From Volvariella volvacea V23 (lineage: Eukaryota; Basidiomycota; Agaricomycetes; Agaricales; Pluteaceae), in contig KB722736.1 of NCBI GenBank assembly GCA_000349905.1, forward strand, positions 3,775,268 to 3,839,267: DNA of 64,000 nt, read 5' to 3'. Positions 1 to 12,500 of this stretch are shown here, one piece after another. Below the pieces are notes generated by a model. The model was not told the origin of the DNA. It was given only the letters and a program-made list of their open reading frames with translations, and did no database searches. How positions within the stretch are numbered: position 1 is the first letter of the stretch; every line of letters begins with the position of its first letter. A program made the position numbers and the translations under genes.

Positions 1-1215
1 TCCCTCCATATCCGCCCAAATCTCTTCTACAAGCTCTCCTTGAAGATCTTCGACTAGTTTCTCCGTGAAATTTCAATAGGTGTTCCCACCTGCAGGACGA
101 TGGGAGAAGTTGGAAGTGCTGCGAGGTAACGGTCCCTAGTCTTCTGATTGGAACTAGTCGAAATAGTAAACTCGACACACGGGGAAAGGTATGTTTTCGT
201 TTTGCGGCATGGCGACCCTCGAATATTCAAGGGTCTTTACCGCAAGTTGTCCCCAATTTCGCCTCATGACTTCTTGGTATGCTCACCCATCTCAGAAAAT
301 GATGTTCACTCCCGAACAAAGAGAGTTGGATTAGCCAAAGAGTTTAAGCTGGAATGTCTTCCCACTGGTAAGCTACGATGAGCACGCAACAATTGAACTT
401 ACCCTCCGCACATCGGAAGAGTTCCATCTCGCACATGCCGCAAAAAAACGAACCTGAGACTGAAAAAGGATGGTAAAGCAGAGTTAATTTCCTTGCGGTG
501 CGGCCACTATCCTGCAGCTCGTTTTTCTCGGACATTCCGTCCCTACTCACTTCAAGCTACACCCTTCAGACAAACCCTTGAATTCCTGCATACCGCCTTG
601 TCACATCCTAACCTGCAGCTCTGAGTCAATTGAATCAGGTGTCCCCGCTACCCGCTTGCCTGCTCAATTATGGTGCTTTTGAAGAAATTTTTTAGCTAGT
701 CCATCCTGACACAGGTCTCTGTGGCCTCGTCCTCGTTCTCGGATATCCCTATAAACCCTGTCCACCCGTGTAGGTTATCAGGACGTGTATGCCACCCTAT
801 TGAGACCGAGGTCCCTATCATCACTACCCAGGGCCTTACTCCGTTGTTCAATCGTTCAATCGTGATTGACTTTTGGAGGTTCTTGATCTCATGAGGACAA
901 GTGTGGGTGTCAGGAAGCTGTGAACGAGGAATTAATCTCTCAAACAGTCTATTTAAGACCTGCAGCGGCTAACAACGTGAGAGGGAACTCATCCAGCTGT
1001 TGAAGGCGCTTTTGCAAGGCAGTGGAGGTAAGCGCTCGGACTCCGAGTATGCCTTGTATGTTTTCTCGGGTTAAGTGTGTGAAGCGGCTTGGGCTGGACG
1101 ACCACTCGCGGTCCCACCGCCAACCGGCTTACATAAGCACATCGCCACGTCGAGTACTGACACGTTAATCCGTCAACACAACTCTCTTCCACCACCATCA
1201 TCTCTCCCAACCGCC
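1..1215. other. Upstream intergenic stretch, no gene recognised
   Basis: No open frame here resembles a known protein. A 77-codon frame at 148-381 has no recognisable motif. The last 100 bases are C-rich and lead into the SURF4/Erv29 start, consistent with a fungal promoter and 5' leader. The far left may hold the end of a gene cut by the window edge, but nothing supports one. Confidence 0.4.
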
Positions 1216-2520
1216 ATGTCCTCCCGCATCAGCATAGCTCGCCCGCACGGCCAGGCATACAGTCCTGACCCACACTTGTCCAACCCTCGACCATCTGGCT
1301 ACAGAGCTGCAGACCCAGATGACCCAATTGCAAAACTCCGCGCCATCAGCAAGCGGGTGGAGGACAACATTGAAATTCTCGCGCAACCTTTGAAACCCCA
1401 TTTGCCGGCACTTGGACGTTTCTTAATCGTTGTCACCTTCTTGGAAGACGCTCTGCGAATCGTCACCCAGTGGTCAGACCAGATTTGGTACTTGCAACAG
1501 TACGCAACTCCACGTTCTTTGCCTGGGCGTTGTCGCGAAAATTTGTGTACTCACGTCAATTCTTTTTATCCCCGCTTAGACATCGCCGATTCCCTTGGGG
1601 AATTTCTCATACATTCCTTATTCTCAATGTCATAGTGAGCCTACAGCGTTCTTGGTGCGGGCGTTCGTTCATGACTGACTTCCAACCGCCTGGACTAGAC
1701 CATGTTGGCCGCATCCTCAGCTGTCATCCTCAAGCGATACACTGAATACGCCGTCGTCGGTCTCCTGAGTGTTGTCATTATCCAAGGCTTCGGTTACGGT
1801 CTCATCTTCGATCTCAACTTCTTCCTCCGCAACCTGAGCGTCATTGGTGGTCTGTTCATGGTATTCAGTGATTCCATGGTGTCGAGACGGTCGACTTTTG
1901 CTGGTTTGCCAACGATTAGCGAGACTGACCGCAAGAAATAGTGCGTTGTTCCCTTTTCGGCTTCTTTGGGTAGACTTTTTGACGGATTCTGTGATTAGCT
2001 TCTTGCTCGCTGGGCGTGTCCTTTTGATCTTCCTCTTCTTGGGATTCATTCTCCAGGGTACCTGGAGCATTGCTCGTGTCTTTGTTTCTATCGTCGGATT
2101 CGCTGCTTGCACGATGGTTGCCATCGGTTTTAAGGCCAAGTGGTCGGCTTCCTTCCTCGTCATCGTCTTGAGCATCTTCAACGTCTTTGCCAACAACTGG
2201 TGGAGCGTACACTCTGCGCATCCTCAACGCGATTTCCTCAAGTGCGTGTTTTTTTTGTCATTGTTCCTTTTTCGTATACTCACGCGACTTTTCCTTTTCA
2301 GATATGATTTCTTCCAGACCTTGTGTACGTAACGCCCCACCGCTAAAGCTTGCCTAATGCTCATTTGACGCTTTGTAGCGATCGTTGGTGGTCTCATCCT
2401 CTTGGTCAACATCGGACCAGGTACGCATTCTTCCCTAACTCATATACCGTCCGTTCACTCGCTCACACCTACCCCTACACAGGCGGCCTCTCTGTTGATG
2501 AAAAGAAGAAGACATACTAA
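1216..2520 (+). CDS. ERV29: SURF4/Erv29-family ER cargo receptor
   Basis: Multi-pass membrane protein that loads soluble secretory cargo into COPII vesicles at the ER. I resolved seven exons: 1216-1499, 1580-1634, 1699-1940, 1999-2241, 2302-2324, 2379-2420 and 2483-2520, with introns of about 58-80 nt, all GT-AG and frame-preserving. Family hallmarks are the segment FLEDALRIVTQWSDQIWYL in exon 1, RFPWGISHTFL across exon 2 and MLAASSAVILKRYTEYAV in exon 3, followed by hydrophobic segments and NNWWSVHSAHPQRDF. The product ends in DEKKKTY, a lysine-rich C-terminus of the kind that retrieves these receptors from Golgi to ER. The chosen ATG is the first in frame and gives the usual roughly 300-residue length. 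Exon 5 is only 23 nt. The gene appears intact. Confidence 0.93.
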
Positions 2521-4392
2521 ACTAGACCGGAGGATTAGTTTAGTTTACATTGCACCTGCAGACAATACATATACACCACACCCACCAAAACGCAGGCTTG
2601 TGGCGCCTTCTCTGCTCTGACTCTAGGAATTGTGTTATTACCTACGCCATTTTTTCTATCCTATCTTTCGGGAGTGACATTCGCTCAGCTTCGTTCCGAA
2701 CTCCCTAGAATTGAATGAGGATAGAATTTTTTGATGGAAGATCACCTGTTCATGATGGCCGTAACCTGATGGAGATTTTCGTCACGGTACGGCGATGTGA
2801 TGCTATGATGTTGCGCGTTGACACCCGCGTGCCACTCCAATTGCGATGCGATTGCGATCCACATCCACACATCATCCCGAATCCAAAGAGATCGATTGGA
2901 TGCTGTGAGGGTTGTCTGATGGTGTGAGATGTTGGCAAGTCAATGCGATGTCACTCGTATACGTACAGCAAGGAAGCAATCGCCATACAAATATCGCGCC
3001 GCGCATAGCGCCGATGTCGACATACGTATGCGTTGCCGGTGCCCCTATGAATCAGAGGGCTCTGATAGACAGTTGATAGACGTGTCCCTTCGTACTCCGC
3101 GATGTGTTCATTTAATCGATGCTATTGCTACGCATGTCTCCGAGAGTCGCATATTGCATATGCATATATATGAGCCTGAGCTCGAGGCGGGCTGGGGGAG
3201 GGAGAAGAGTATGATCTTCCCCCTTCGCAACAGGAAACTCTGAGGCGTTTTTGTATGCTGTAGACACGGAGACTCGGAATAAGAGGAGAAAACCGTAATG
3301 CGCTCGCCAATTGAATGCCATAGCCGTTGTGCAAGCGCGTTTCAAGTCGATGAACTCGAAAGGTCACCGTTCTGCTTTGGTGCTCTATATGGTTACAATT
3401 GGCGTTTTTTTTTCCCCTTCGATTGCGCATGCAACCAGTTTGCGCTCCCACACTTGAGGGTGATTGATTGATTTTATGTGGGATTGCACCACTCGGGCTA
3501 GTTGGAGCTGCAATAGACTTGGTGATTGTACACACGCTAATGATTCTCAGTCCTGCCTCGCGTCGCAATTCCAATTCAGCGATGCCCTTCAGCTCGAGCT
3601 TAAAAGCATGTCACAATTCAGTCATAATACACATGCCACTGATGGGTATACATATACGCGACGATCACGCGTGCGAGCGCGCGGACAATACATAGTACGA
3701 GTCGATATCATTTCGAATTCATTCATTAATTATCCCGTACTGTATATCTCATCATTAATCTACTTTGTGTAGAGTTAACATTAGGCTCTTTGGTATTTCA
3801 ATTCATATAATCGCTGGCTTTCATATCTCGCACCTTGTTGACGTGATAGCGCTTGTTAGAGTTGTTTGAGGGGGTTACCGGTTCAAGACACGGTATTGCA
3901 ATTGATCGCTCGAGGTGGGCGGTGCTACGACACTCCGAGTCGGTGCTACTAGTCCATACATGATATCATGAATCATATGCATCTCACTGCAGCAAGTCCT
4001 TTTTGTACTAGTCGGGCGTGTACTTACCGTCCGCGCACGATCATGACGTATTAACCCGAAGTAGGCATGTCGTCAATCCAGTGCCTAGCGAATTCAGGCT
4101 GAGGCGGCCATAGGAAAAAAGGGGGTTCAGGATACACGTACAACCATGGGTATGTATGCCGGTCCTACTGGCAGCACGGTTGTAGTACCTGGACGAGCCG
4201 GCCGTGGTCTGGTGTAACAGGGGTAGCGATTGCTGAACAACGGCGTACGGACCACCAATGGACACCGCTCCAGTCATACGATAGGATATCTAATCCTATC
4301 ACATTCCCGCTATCGAGTAGTACATCCTGTACACGTCCGTCAACGTACATCACACAACATTAGCCACCCAACCCAATTCCCCCACTCTCGTA
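2521..4392. other. Intergenic between convergent genes
   Basis: About 1.9 kb between the SURF4 stop and the ENP2 stop. Frames here are short and overlap on both strands without recognisable motifs. Small local repeats occur, such as GCGATTGCGATC-like words near 2840. I see no RNA gene or transposase. Confidence 0.5.
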
Positions 4393-7325
4393 CTACATCC
4401 TCCTAAACGTATTCTTGCTCCCACTCCTAACCCCCCTCCTCCTCTGCTTCCTCCCACCCCTCTCATCCTCTCCCAAATCACCCGTCGTATCCACCACCCC
4501 GCCTCTCTCGAGTCCCATCCCAAACGTTTCTGCGTTTTTGATTCTCGGCTGCTTGCCAGCGGCAGACGGCTTTGACAACTGCGATTTGGTTGGCTTCGCT
4601 GTATCTTCGTTGGTGCTCGCACCGGCGGATGGAACCCATGAGATTTCCATACCCCCTTCGTCGTCGTTGTCATCGCGACTCGATACGCCGCGTACTATTC
4701 GTTATTTAGCATATCACTCGTAGACCGTATAATAAAAATAACGTACTTGATTTCCCTTTGTTCCTCGATGACGCAGCCGTAGTCGCAGAACCACTCCGAC
4801 CACCAAGTCGTTGACCAAACGAAGCATTTTTATTGTTGTACGCCGATCCCGCGCCCGTGCTAGCCTGAACGGGGACAAGTCTGACTCTTTGATTCGTCTG
4901 TCGAGTGCGTTCTTGTTCGCGTCTATACGCGTGCTTGAGGTTACGCGAGTAAGAGTGAGATTTGCTGAGTTCTGCACAAGCCAGTGTTGAGAATATACGT
5001 AGAAATAAAAAGAGAAGGATACAAACCCCCGGCATCGCTACTATCGTCGCTTTCGTCCTCGTCCTGACTCTCGCTTCCCTCTTCCTCGCTCTCCTCACTA
5101 CCCAGCCCGTCCGATGAGAACTTGTCACTCTCATCTTCCTCATCCTCAACAGCGGTCTTGCCTCTCTTCACCTTTCCATCCCTGCCCAGCTCCTGCTGCT
5201 GTCTCTGAGTGACAGTAGAAGGATTAAGCAACGCAAACTCTCTCGAGTTCTCATCGACCTCAAACTCGGGGTCCTCAAACACTTTTTTGAATCGAGGATC
5301 GTTGAGGAGGTTGGTACCCTCTTGTGCTTCCTCCTCTTCCTCATCAACATCCATCTCATCTCCCTCCTCCTCGTCTTCCTCCACGCCACCTTCTCCCTCC
5401 TTTCGCCTCTTCTCCCTCTCCCTCTTCCTCTCTTCCCTCTTCTTCTCCCTCTCCTCCTCCTTCAATATCCTCGCCGCCAACCTCTTATTAACCTTCACCC
5501 CTCCCAACCTCCCGCTCAGCCCCTTGGCGCTCCTAATCCTGCTCTCCGCCATCTTGTCCAACTTGTCCCGCACCAGCTTCTCTCTATACTCAGCATACGC
5601 AAACGGATTGGAGATGACCCGCGCGGCGTCGTACAGCTTGAGGGAGAGGAAGTAGCCGTGCATGTACGGCTTGAGCGCCGGTGTGCCTATTAGCTTGTCC
5701 AGGCCAAGTCTAGATACACCCACCACGACCCAAGCAAAGCAACAAGACAGTAAGCCTCACATGTGGCGCAAGACACCCAGAAACACTTACGCCTTGAGCT
5801 CGTTCCGCTCCACAAACTTGTAATCCTCATACACCGACCTCACATTCTGGTCCTCCATCTCCTCCGTGATGTTCTCCAGGAAACTGGCCCATCTTGGCGC
5901 GGGCCCCAGTTGCGGTATGTAATAGGCGCCCATCTGGATCCCCTCGTTCGCCGTCAGAAGCAGCCCGCTCCCGGGGATATGGTGTATATCATTCAAGTCG
6001 TTCGCAGGCGTTATCGACACAAAGTTGCTCGAGGGCTAAAACACATCTACATCAGCACATAACAAAAACGAGACAGAAAAAAGGAAACTTGCGCTATTCT
6101 TATCCCAAATCTTGACAACCTTCCTGTCCGCGCTCATCACCATCCCGTCCCCCGCCATCCTGCTCCCGCCTTCAATCCAGCAAACCTTCACGATCGGCAT
6201 CCCGTACCCTTGATCCTTCAACCCAAAATGCCTCGACGATCGTATATCATACAACAGCGTATGTCCAGTCGAAGTCCCAATTGCGTACGACAGACCATCC
6301 CGTCTCGACGATATAGCCGTAACACCCAACGCTGCTCCTCCTCCGCCCGCGTCCCCGTTCGCGAGAACAGACGTGGGCAAGAGCCTGCTTTTCGGTAACC
6401 GCAACACGCCAACGCTGCTCCTCGACCTCGGATCCCAGAACTGTACGGTCCCGTTCCCATCTATCCCCAGCGCCAACAACTGATGCGCAGGATTAACATC
6501 AATCACATTAACACCCTCAATCCCTCCCCCTCCTGCTCCTCCTGCTCCATCTTCATCCCCATCGTCAGGAGTCAGAGTCAAAGGCGTCATAAACCGTCCC
6601 TGATCGAGGTTGAGCCTGTACACCTCGTTCCCCGTCGCGGCGAAATAGGCATCGCAGGACGGGAAGTGGTAGGCCAGCGAGCGGCCGAAGCGCGGTATGC
6701 GGGTTTTGTAGTGCAGCCCGGATTGGGTGTGCAGCTCGATTGTCCGGTCGTTTTGGATGTGTATCGTCTTCGTCCAGTCGTCAGACAGTATCTAGATGAT
6801 AGAGATGTATGTGCGAGCTCAGTGCCCTTATCTTTCATCAAGCCTATATCGAAGAAAGAAACGAAGACGAAAACAAAGAGCAGAGTAGCGCACGACATGT
6901 TACACCAAGCCAAAAGAAAAAAAAAACACCCAGCGGAGAAAAAACTCACGCACAACAAAATCGACGTTCTCCGCGTCCGAGTGCCGCTCAAACTTCATCG
7001 CCAGCTGGTCCAGCTCCCACACCCTCATCTGGGGCTTGTACGTCCCCGTCGCGATCGCATGGTGCCCGTCCCGCGTCGTCTTGATCCTGTTGCTCGCCTC
7101 GGGGAACTCGAAGCCCTGTATCAGCTCTATCGTGCCCTCCACCTGCTCTCTGACTTCTCTCCTGCCGGACGAGGAGGAGGAAGAGGACTTGGATTTGGAT
7201 TTGGATCGGGATTGGGCGGTCCGTTTGCGGGTGAGCCAGTCGGGGAGGGAGGAGGAGGAGCCGGCTGCTGCGCCGTTGACGGTGTAGACTTTTACTTCGC
7301 CGGTGGAGGCGGCGGTTGCGACCAT
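4393..7325 (-). CDS. ENP2: Enp2/NOL10 ribosome-biogenesis WD40 protein
   Basis: Nucleolar WD40 protein needed for early 40S (SSU processome) assembly. The start MVATAASTGEVKVYTVNG and the following blades (GTYKPQMRVWELDQLAMKFERH, ILSDDWTK, GRSLAYHFPSCDAYFAATG, VYRLNLDQGRF) match the Enp2/NOL10 order. Next come SADRKVVKIWDKNS, TPANDLNDIHHIPGSGLLL and YYIPQLGPAPRWASFLENI, then the conserved GTPALKPYMHGYFLSLKLYD block. The C-terminal third is a long basic then acidic low-complexity coil (about 5090-5450) and a tail containing FGMGLERGG. At least five introns are implied. The one at 6036-6092 has a GC-AG donor (AGC|GCAAGT), because only that joint keeps KNS-PSSNFVSITP in frame. The first intron's donor (near 6957) is weak (GTTGTG), so that boundary is uncertain. 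The next gene is convergent (SURF4) on one side and co-directional on the other. Confidence 0.9.
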
Positions 7326-7504
7326 GATGAGGTCTTTTTGGGGGGGATTTAGGAGGTGGAGGGAGTGCTTTGGTCTCGACGAGGAGCCTGAGTGGATGAG
7401 ATCAATTTTGTAATGGCCACGTGAGATCGTTAAGATGCCGGCCCGGGAAATCACCGGTACTGAATGACAAAGGTATAGTATTCCGAGGGCATTACATCGC
7501 GCGG

Positions 7505-9108
7505 TCAAGGGGTAACAACTATCTTTACGGCAGTCTTACTATCCAGCTTGTCCAACGCTTGTTGATACTCCTTGATCGTGTACTTGTCTGTGATCTGCAA
7601 CAAAGCCATCATCATCAGCGCCAGTAAAACATTAAACCACACACAGAAGGATCACTCACCATTCCTTTAACCCTCACTTTCCCGCTATCCAGATACGCCA
7701 CAGCCCTCGGGAAACAATGAGCTTGTGCAAACGACCCAATAATCTGCTCCACAACCGTTAGCGCGACGTACACCACAAATGGGCTGTGGACCCAACCTTG
7801 AATTCATTCACGAAAATACTCGAAGGGGACCAATGCACCAAGTCGTTATCCCCATAAACACCATAAATCAACAACGTCCCGCCTCTTCGGACATACTTGA
7901 TCGCGTCATTGGCTAGCTTCTGTGCCCCCGTAGCTTCCACCTACATCATCATCCATTCATCGACTCCTCGTACTCTGAAAGAGCGACACCTACGACGACA
8001 TCAAACCCATACGGATAATCGCTCTTCAACTTCTCCCACTGCTTGGAAGGATCACTCCTGTCCAGCTCAACATACTCATCCCCCGCGTCGAGGTCTTGCG
8101 CGATTTTGGTTTTGATGCCCTTGTTGGCTGCGATGACGACCTTGGAGGCTCCGTTCAGTTTGAGGAGCTGTGCGAGGATTAGACCTAGAGATGGTGGGAG
8201 GAATGAGTCATATAGGTTTTGTGTAAAGGCTTCACGGCTGCACACCTGTAGGGCCAGCACCAAGAACCAGCACCTCTGCGCCAACGGACAATTCCAATTT
8301 ATCCAGTCCGTGGAGGGCACATGCAGCTGGCTCAATCAGCGTCGCTTCTTCATCCGTAAGATTATGAATCTTGTAGACCTTCTTGCTCTGCCTGTACAAG
8401 TACAGCACAATCAATACTATATCGCAAAGCAACACGCCCAATCAAGCACTTACACGACGGCGTACTCTGCAAATCCTCCCGCAATGTTAACACCCAATCC
8501 AGTGAACTTTTCGCAAAACAAGTGTTGGCCACGACGGCAGAAGAAGCATGAATCACACTATTCAACACAGGATTTCAGCGAATCAACGTCGATACGGAGC
8601 AGGACGCAACTCACGAAGATGGTAGGATCCGCAACGACTCTGTCTCCTACCTCGAATCCAACGACGTCCTTGCCAAGCTTTGCTATCCGTCCGACAAACT
8701 CGTGTCCGGGGATAAGCTGAGAATGAATTAGGATGTCAGATGTGGGTTGCGGTTGCGATAGCATCTTACAGGAAATTGTGCGATAAACTCGCCCTGGTGG
8801 TTTTTGAATGTAAGTGAGTAACGTTCGACTATGGAGCGCAAGTAGTGCACACCTTTGCTATATGCAGATCCGTCCCACATACACCACAGCATGTTACTGT
8901 AATAGGACATTTCAGACGGTGCTGGAGCAAGTAGATTGCACAACGTACTCTTGATCAACACCTGGTCGTCTGCGACTTGGGGTATCGGAGCACTTATAAC
9001 CTCCAGATCTCCTGGCTATCACAATCACACGCTCGCTCAACACTCAGCACGACGAACAGAGTGAAGGGCTGCACTCACCGCACGGAAGCAAACAGCGTTC
9101 ATCGACAT
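7505..9108 (-). CDS. Zinc-dependent medium-chain alcohol/polyol dehydrogenase
   Basis: Oxidises or reduces an alcohol, polyol or related substrate with NAD(P) in the cytosol; the substrate cannot be set from sequence. The start [12 protein letters not shown] joins by short introns to [11 protein letters not shown] (catalytic zinc cysteine region), then GEFIAQFP and [20 protein letters not shown] (zinc-ligand His-Glu and the GDRV element). A [12 protein letters not shown] structural-zinc loop lies near 8530. The Rossmann segment is [20 protein letters not shown], followed by [20 protein letters not shown] and [14 protein letters not shown]. The C-terminus is [15 protein letters not shown]...AVKIVVTP. 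This order is that of the sorbitol/threonine-dehydrogenase branch of the MDR superfamily. About seven introns of roughly 50-60 nt are implied. ATG 9108 was chosen; a second in-frame ATG at 9102 is equally plausible. It is divergent from LYS2 with about 480 bp between starts. Confidence 0.85.
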
Positions 9109-9589
9109 ATCCACGTCGCAGTGCTTGGGGAGGTCAAGGAGCAGTAGATTCGCCGATAATGCAGCGCTCTTTAATCTTGGTCCTGATAAGTGAAAATAGC
9201 TCCTATTGGCCGCTCTAACGGACAGCCTGCCCCGGCCCGTCAGCTGGGACGTAGCGCTTCTTCCATCGGAGTGCTGTATTGAATGAACTGGCCCTGTTGG
9301 AAGGGAAAGGAATTGGTAAGCTTCGACAGTGCATTGGGATTGACTTGTAATCAGCGACACTGTATATGAATATCAAAGCTGGCACCTGCCCGTAAACATT
9401 CGAAATTATCAGCAAACCATTGCTATTATTCGTACATACTTCAGCGTAGAGGTAAATGACATCATAATTCCCACGCGCGTCGGGATCATCGGCCGGTGAT
9501 AATTAGTATCTGATCATTAATTAGCCAAAAATTCGAGTCAAGTCAGTTGCAGGTCTCCTCCGCACCCCCAACAAAATCTGCTCAACGCC
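9109..9589. promoter_or_regulatory. Shared divergent upstream region (dehydrogenase/LYS2)
   Basis: This 481-bp interval separates two divergent starts and must hold both promoters. At 9534-9540 the reverse strand reads TGACTCG, one base from the TGACTCA site of Gcn4/Cpc1-type regulators. Such a site would make sense upstream of a lysine gene, but one near match can occur by chance. The run at 9500-9535 is AT-rich. Confidence 0.35.
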
Positions 9590-12500
9590 ATGGCCAGCAG
9601 CGAGCAACTCGCCAGGGTCCTGGCCCGCTTCCAAAATCTGCCCTCCATCTCTCTGCCCACGGACTATCCCAGGCCGTCAGGCGGGTCCAGCAAGGTCATC
9701 GAGGCCGCATACGAGGCTGAGCTCTCCGAGCAGACCTCGCTCGGCCTGCTCAAGCTCGCCTTGTACACAGAAGGCGAAGACAGCGACGAAGATGAAGCCA
9801 ACCCACAAACCAAAAGGCCATCTGCCTTCCATCTCATCCTGGCAGCGTTCACCGTCCTCCTCCACCGATACACAGGAGATAACGACATTGTCATCGGCTC
9901 ATCCTCCGCATCGGTGCGGGACCCGCTCGTCCTCCGCCTCTCCATAGATCCAGCAGATCCCTACTGGGCGATCGTCAAACGCGTCCAGTCCGTCGAAAAC
10001 GAGGCAGAAACCGACTCGGTCCCCTACGAAACCCTCATCCGCGAGCTCTCCAAGTCCAATCCCTCCTCCACCTCCTTCTCCGGAGGCCTCGAAGCACCCT
10101 TATGTCGTGTCCGCTTCTTTGACGAAACAGACGAAGGACAGGACAACTTTATCCGCACCACGAGCTCCACAACCGATCTGACCGTGTTCATCACCCGCCC
10201 GCCCACGTCCACGCGGGGAGCCATCGCCCCCCGCATTGCACTCAAAATCATCTACAACTCCCTCCTCTTCACGCCCGCCAGGATCTCCTCCATCATCGAC
10301 CAGCTCTCCGTCTTCCTCCGCAAGGTCGCCAGCAACCCCCTCTCCCCCATCGGATCCGTCCCGCTCTTGACGCCCGCCCAAAAGGCTAAGCTTCCCGATC
10401 CCACGGCTGACCTCAATTGGTGCGACTGGAAGGGCGCCATTACGGACATCTTTTCTGAAAATGCGAAAAAGTGGCCCGAGAGGCCTTGTGTTGTGCAGTA
10501 TCTTCCCCCTACGTCTCCTACGGCTGTTCAGGACTCTATCACGTATACCTATGGTCAGATTAGACGAGCTGCGAATGCCCTGGCGCATCACTTGATTGCG
10601 AGCGGGGTGCAGAGAGAAGAAGTGGTCATGGTGTATGCGCATAGAAGCGTCGATTTGGTAGTTGCCGTAATGGCAGTCTTAAAAGCTGGAGCTACATTCT
10701 CCGTCATAGGTACGCATATATTATCACATCATCATCTGCATCCTCACGTCATCCATACAGATCCCGCATACCCGCCATCCAGGCAAACAATCTACCTTCG
10801 CGTCGCCCAACCACGCGCACTAGTAGTCTTAAAAGGGGCAGGCACGCTCCTCCCCACCGTCCGCCAATTCATCTCTGAAGAGCTCTCCATCCGCGTCGAA
10901 GTACCCGCTCTAGAGATTCTCCCTGGAGGAGAAATCAGAGGCGGACTAGATGAGCAAGGGAATGATGTCTTGGCCAAGTATATCCAAAACGCCGATACCG
11001 ACCCTGGCATCGTTATCGGACCTGATAGCGTAGGAACCCTCTCCTTCACCAGTGGAAGCACCGGAATACCCAAGGGCGTCAAAGGCAGACACTACAGCCT
11101 GACCCACTTCTTCCCCTGGATGGGCCAGCGGTTCGGGCTGAGCAGCGAATCCAGATTCACCATGCTCAGCGGCATCGCCCACGACCCCATCCAACGCGAC
11201 AGTACGTCTTCCCCCCCACCCATCTCCTTATCCGAAGCTGACCCCTCCCCCTTCTTCCTCTAGTGTTCACCCCGCTCTTCTTCGGCGCCCAGCTCCACGT
11301 TCCCACCGCGGAGGACATCGGGACGCCCGGTCGCCTCGCCGAATGGATGGCCAACGGCCAGGTGACGATCACGCACCTGACCCCGGCCATGGGGCAGCTC
11401 CTCTCCGCGCAAGCGACGCGCCAGATCCCGTCCCTCCTGAACGCCTTCTTTGTCGGCGACGTCCTGACCAAGCGCGACTGCCTCCGTCTCCAATCTCTCG
11501 CGGCCAACGTGCGGATCGTCAACATGTACGGCACGACGGAGACGCAGCGCGCGGTGTCGTACTTTGCGATCCCGAGCGTGGCGGAGGACTCGACGTTTTT
11601 GACGATGCAGAAGGACGTGATGCCCGCGGGGGAGGGCATGGTGGACGTGCAGCTGCTGGTGGTGAATAGGAACGAGAGGGGCGTGCCGTGTGCGGTGGGA
11701 GAGGTGGGCGAGATTTATGTGAGGTCTGGCGGGCTGGCGGAGGGGTATTTGGATGAGGGGGCGTCCAAGGAGAAGTTTGTGAGCAATTGGTTTTCCGAGG
11801 GGCCCGGTGCTAAGGCGAGGTGGAGGGATACGATTTTGGAGCCCGGGGAGGGGAGGGAGGTGGGCCCCGAGGCGAGGTATTGGAAGGGGATTAGGGATAG
11901 GATGTATCGCTCGGGGGATTTGGGGAGGTATTTGCCGGATGGGACGGTGGAGTGTACTGGTCGGGCTGATGACCAGGTGAAGATTCGAGGGTTCAGGATC
12001 GAGCTGGGGGAGATTGATACACATTTGAGTCAGCACCCGCTGGTCAGGGAGAACGTGACGCTTGTGAGGAGGGATAAAGACGAGGAGAAGATTTTGGTCA
12101 GCTATTTTGTGCCGCTGGATGGGCCGGGGCTGGATGGGTTTGCGAGCGACATTGGGCAGGAGGAGGATGAGGGGGATAAGACGGAGTTGGGGAGGAGGAT
12201 CAAGAAGTATAGGAGGTTGATTAAGGATATCAGAGAGCACTTGAAGAAGAAGCTGCCGAGTTATAGTGTCCCTTCGCGTATGTCCTGTCTTGACCCCGTC
12301 TACCGCTTTACTGACGCGCATATATGCAGTCTTTGTGCCTCTCCAGCGGATGCCCCTCAACCCCAACGGGAAGATCGACAAGCCAGCCCTTCCCTTCCCC
12401 GACACAGCCGCCCAGGCGTCCGTCCAACCTTCATCCACAACCATCCCGGCCGCCACAGCTCCAGCATCCACAACTGAGGACATCATGCGCACGATCTGGG

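Noticed and set aside
3840..3960. tRNA-like words (GGTTCAAGAC)
   Set aside because: No acceptor stem, A box or anticodon arm at the right distance.
6483..7352. 289-codon plus-strand frame opposite ENP2
   Set aside because: Mirror of WD40 coding sequence and spans an ENP2 intron; low-complexity Gly/Asp tail.
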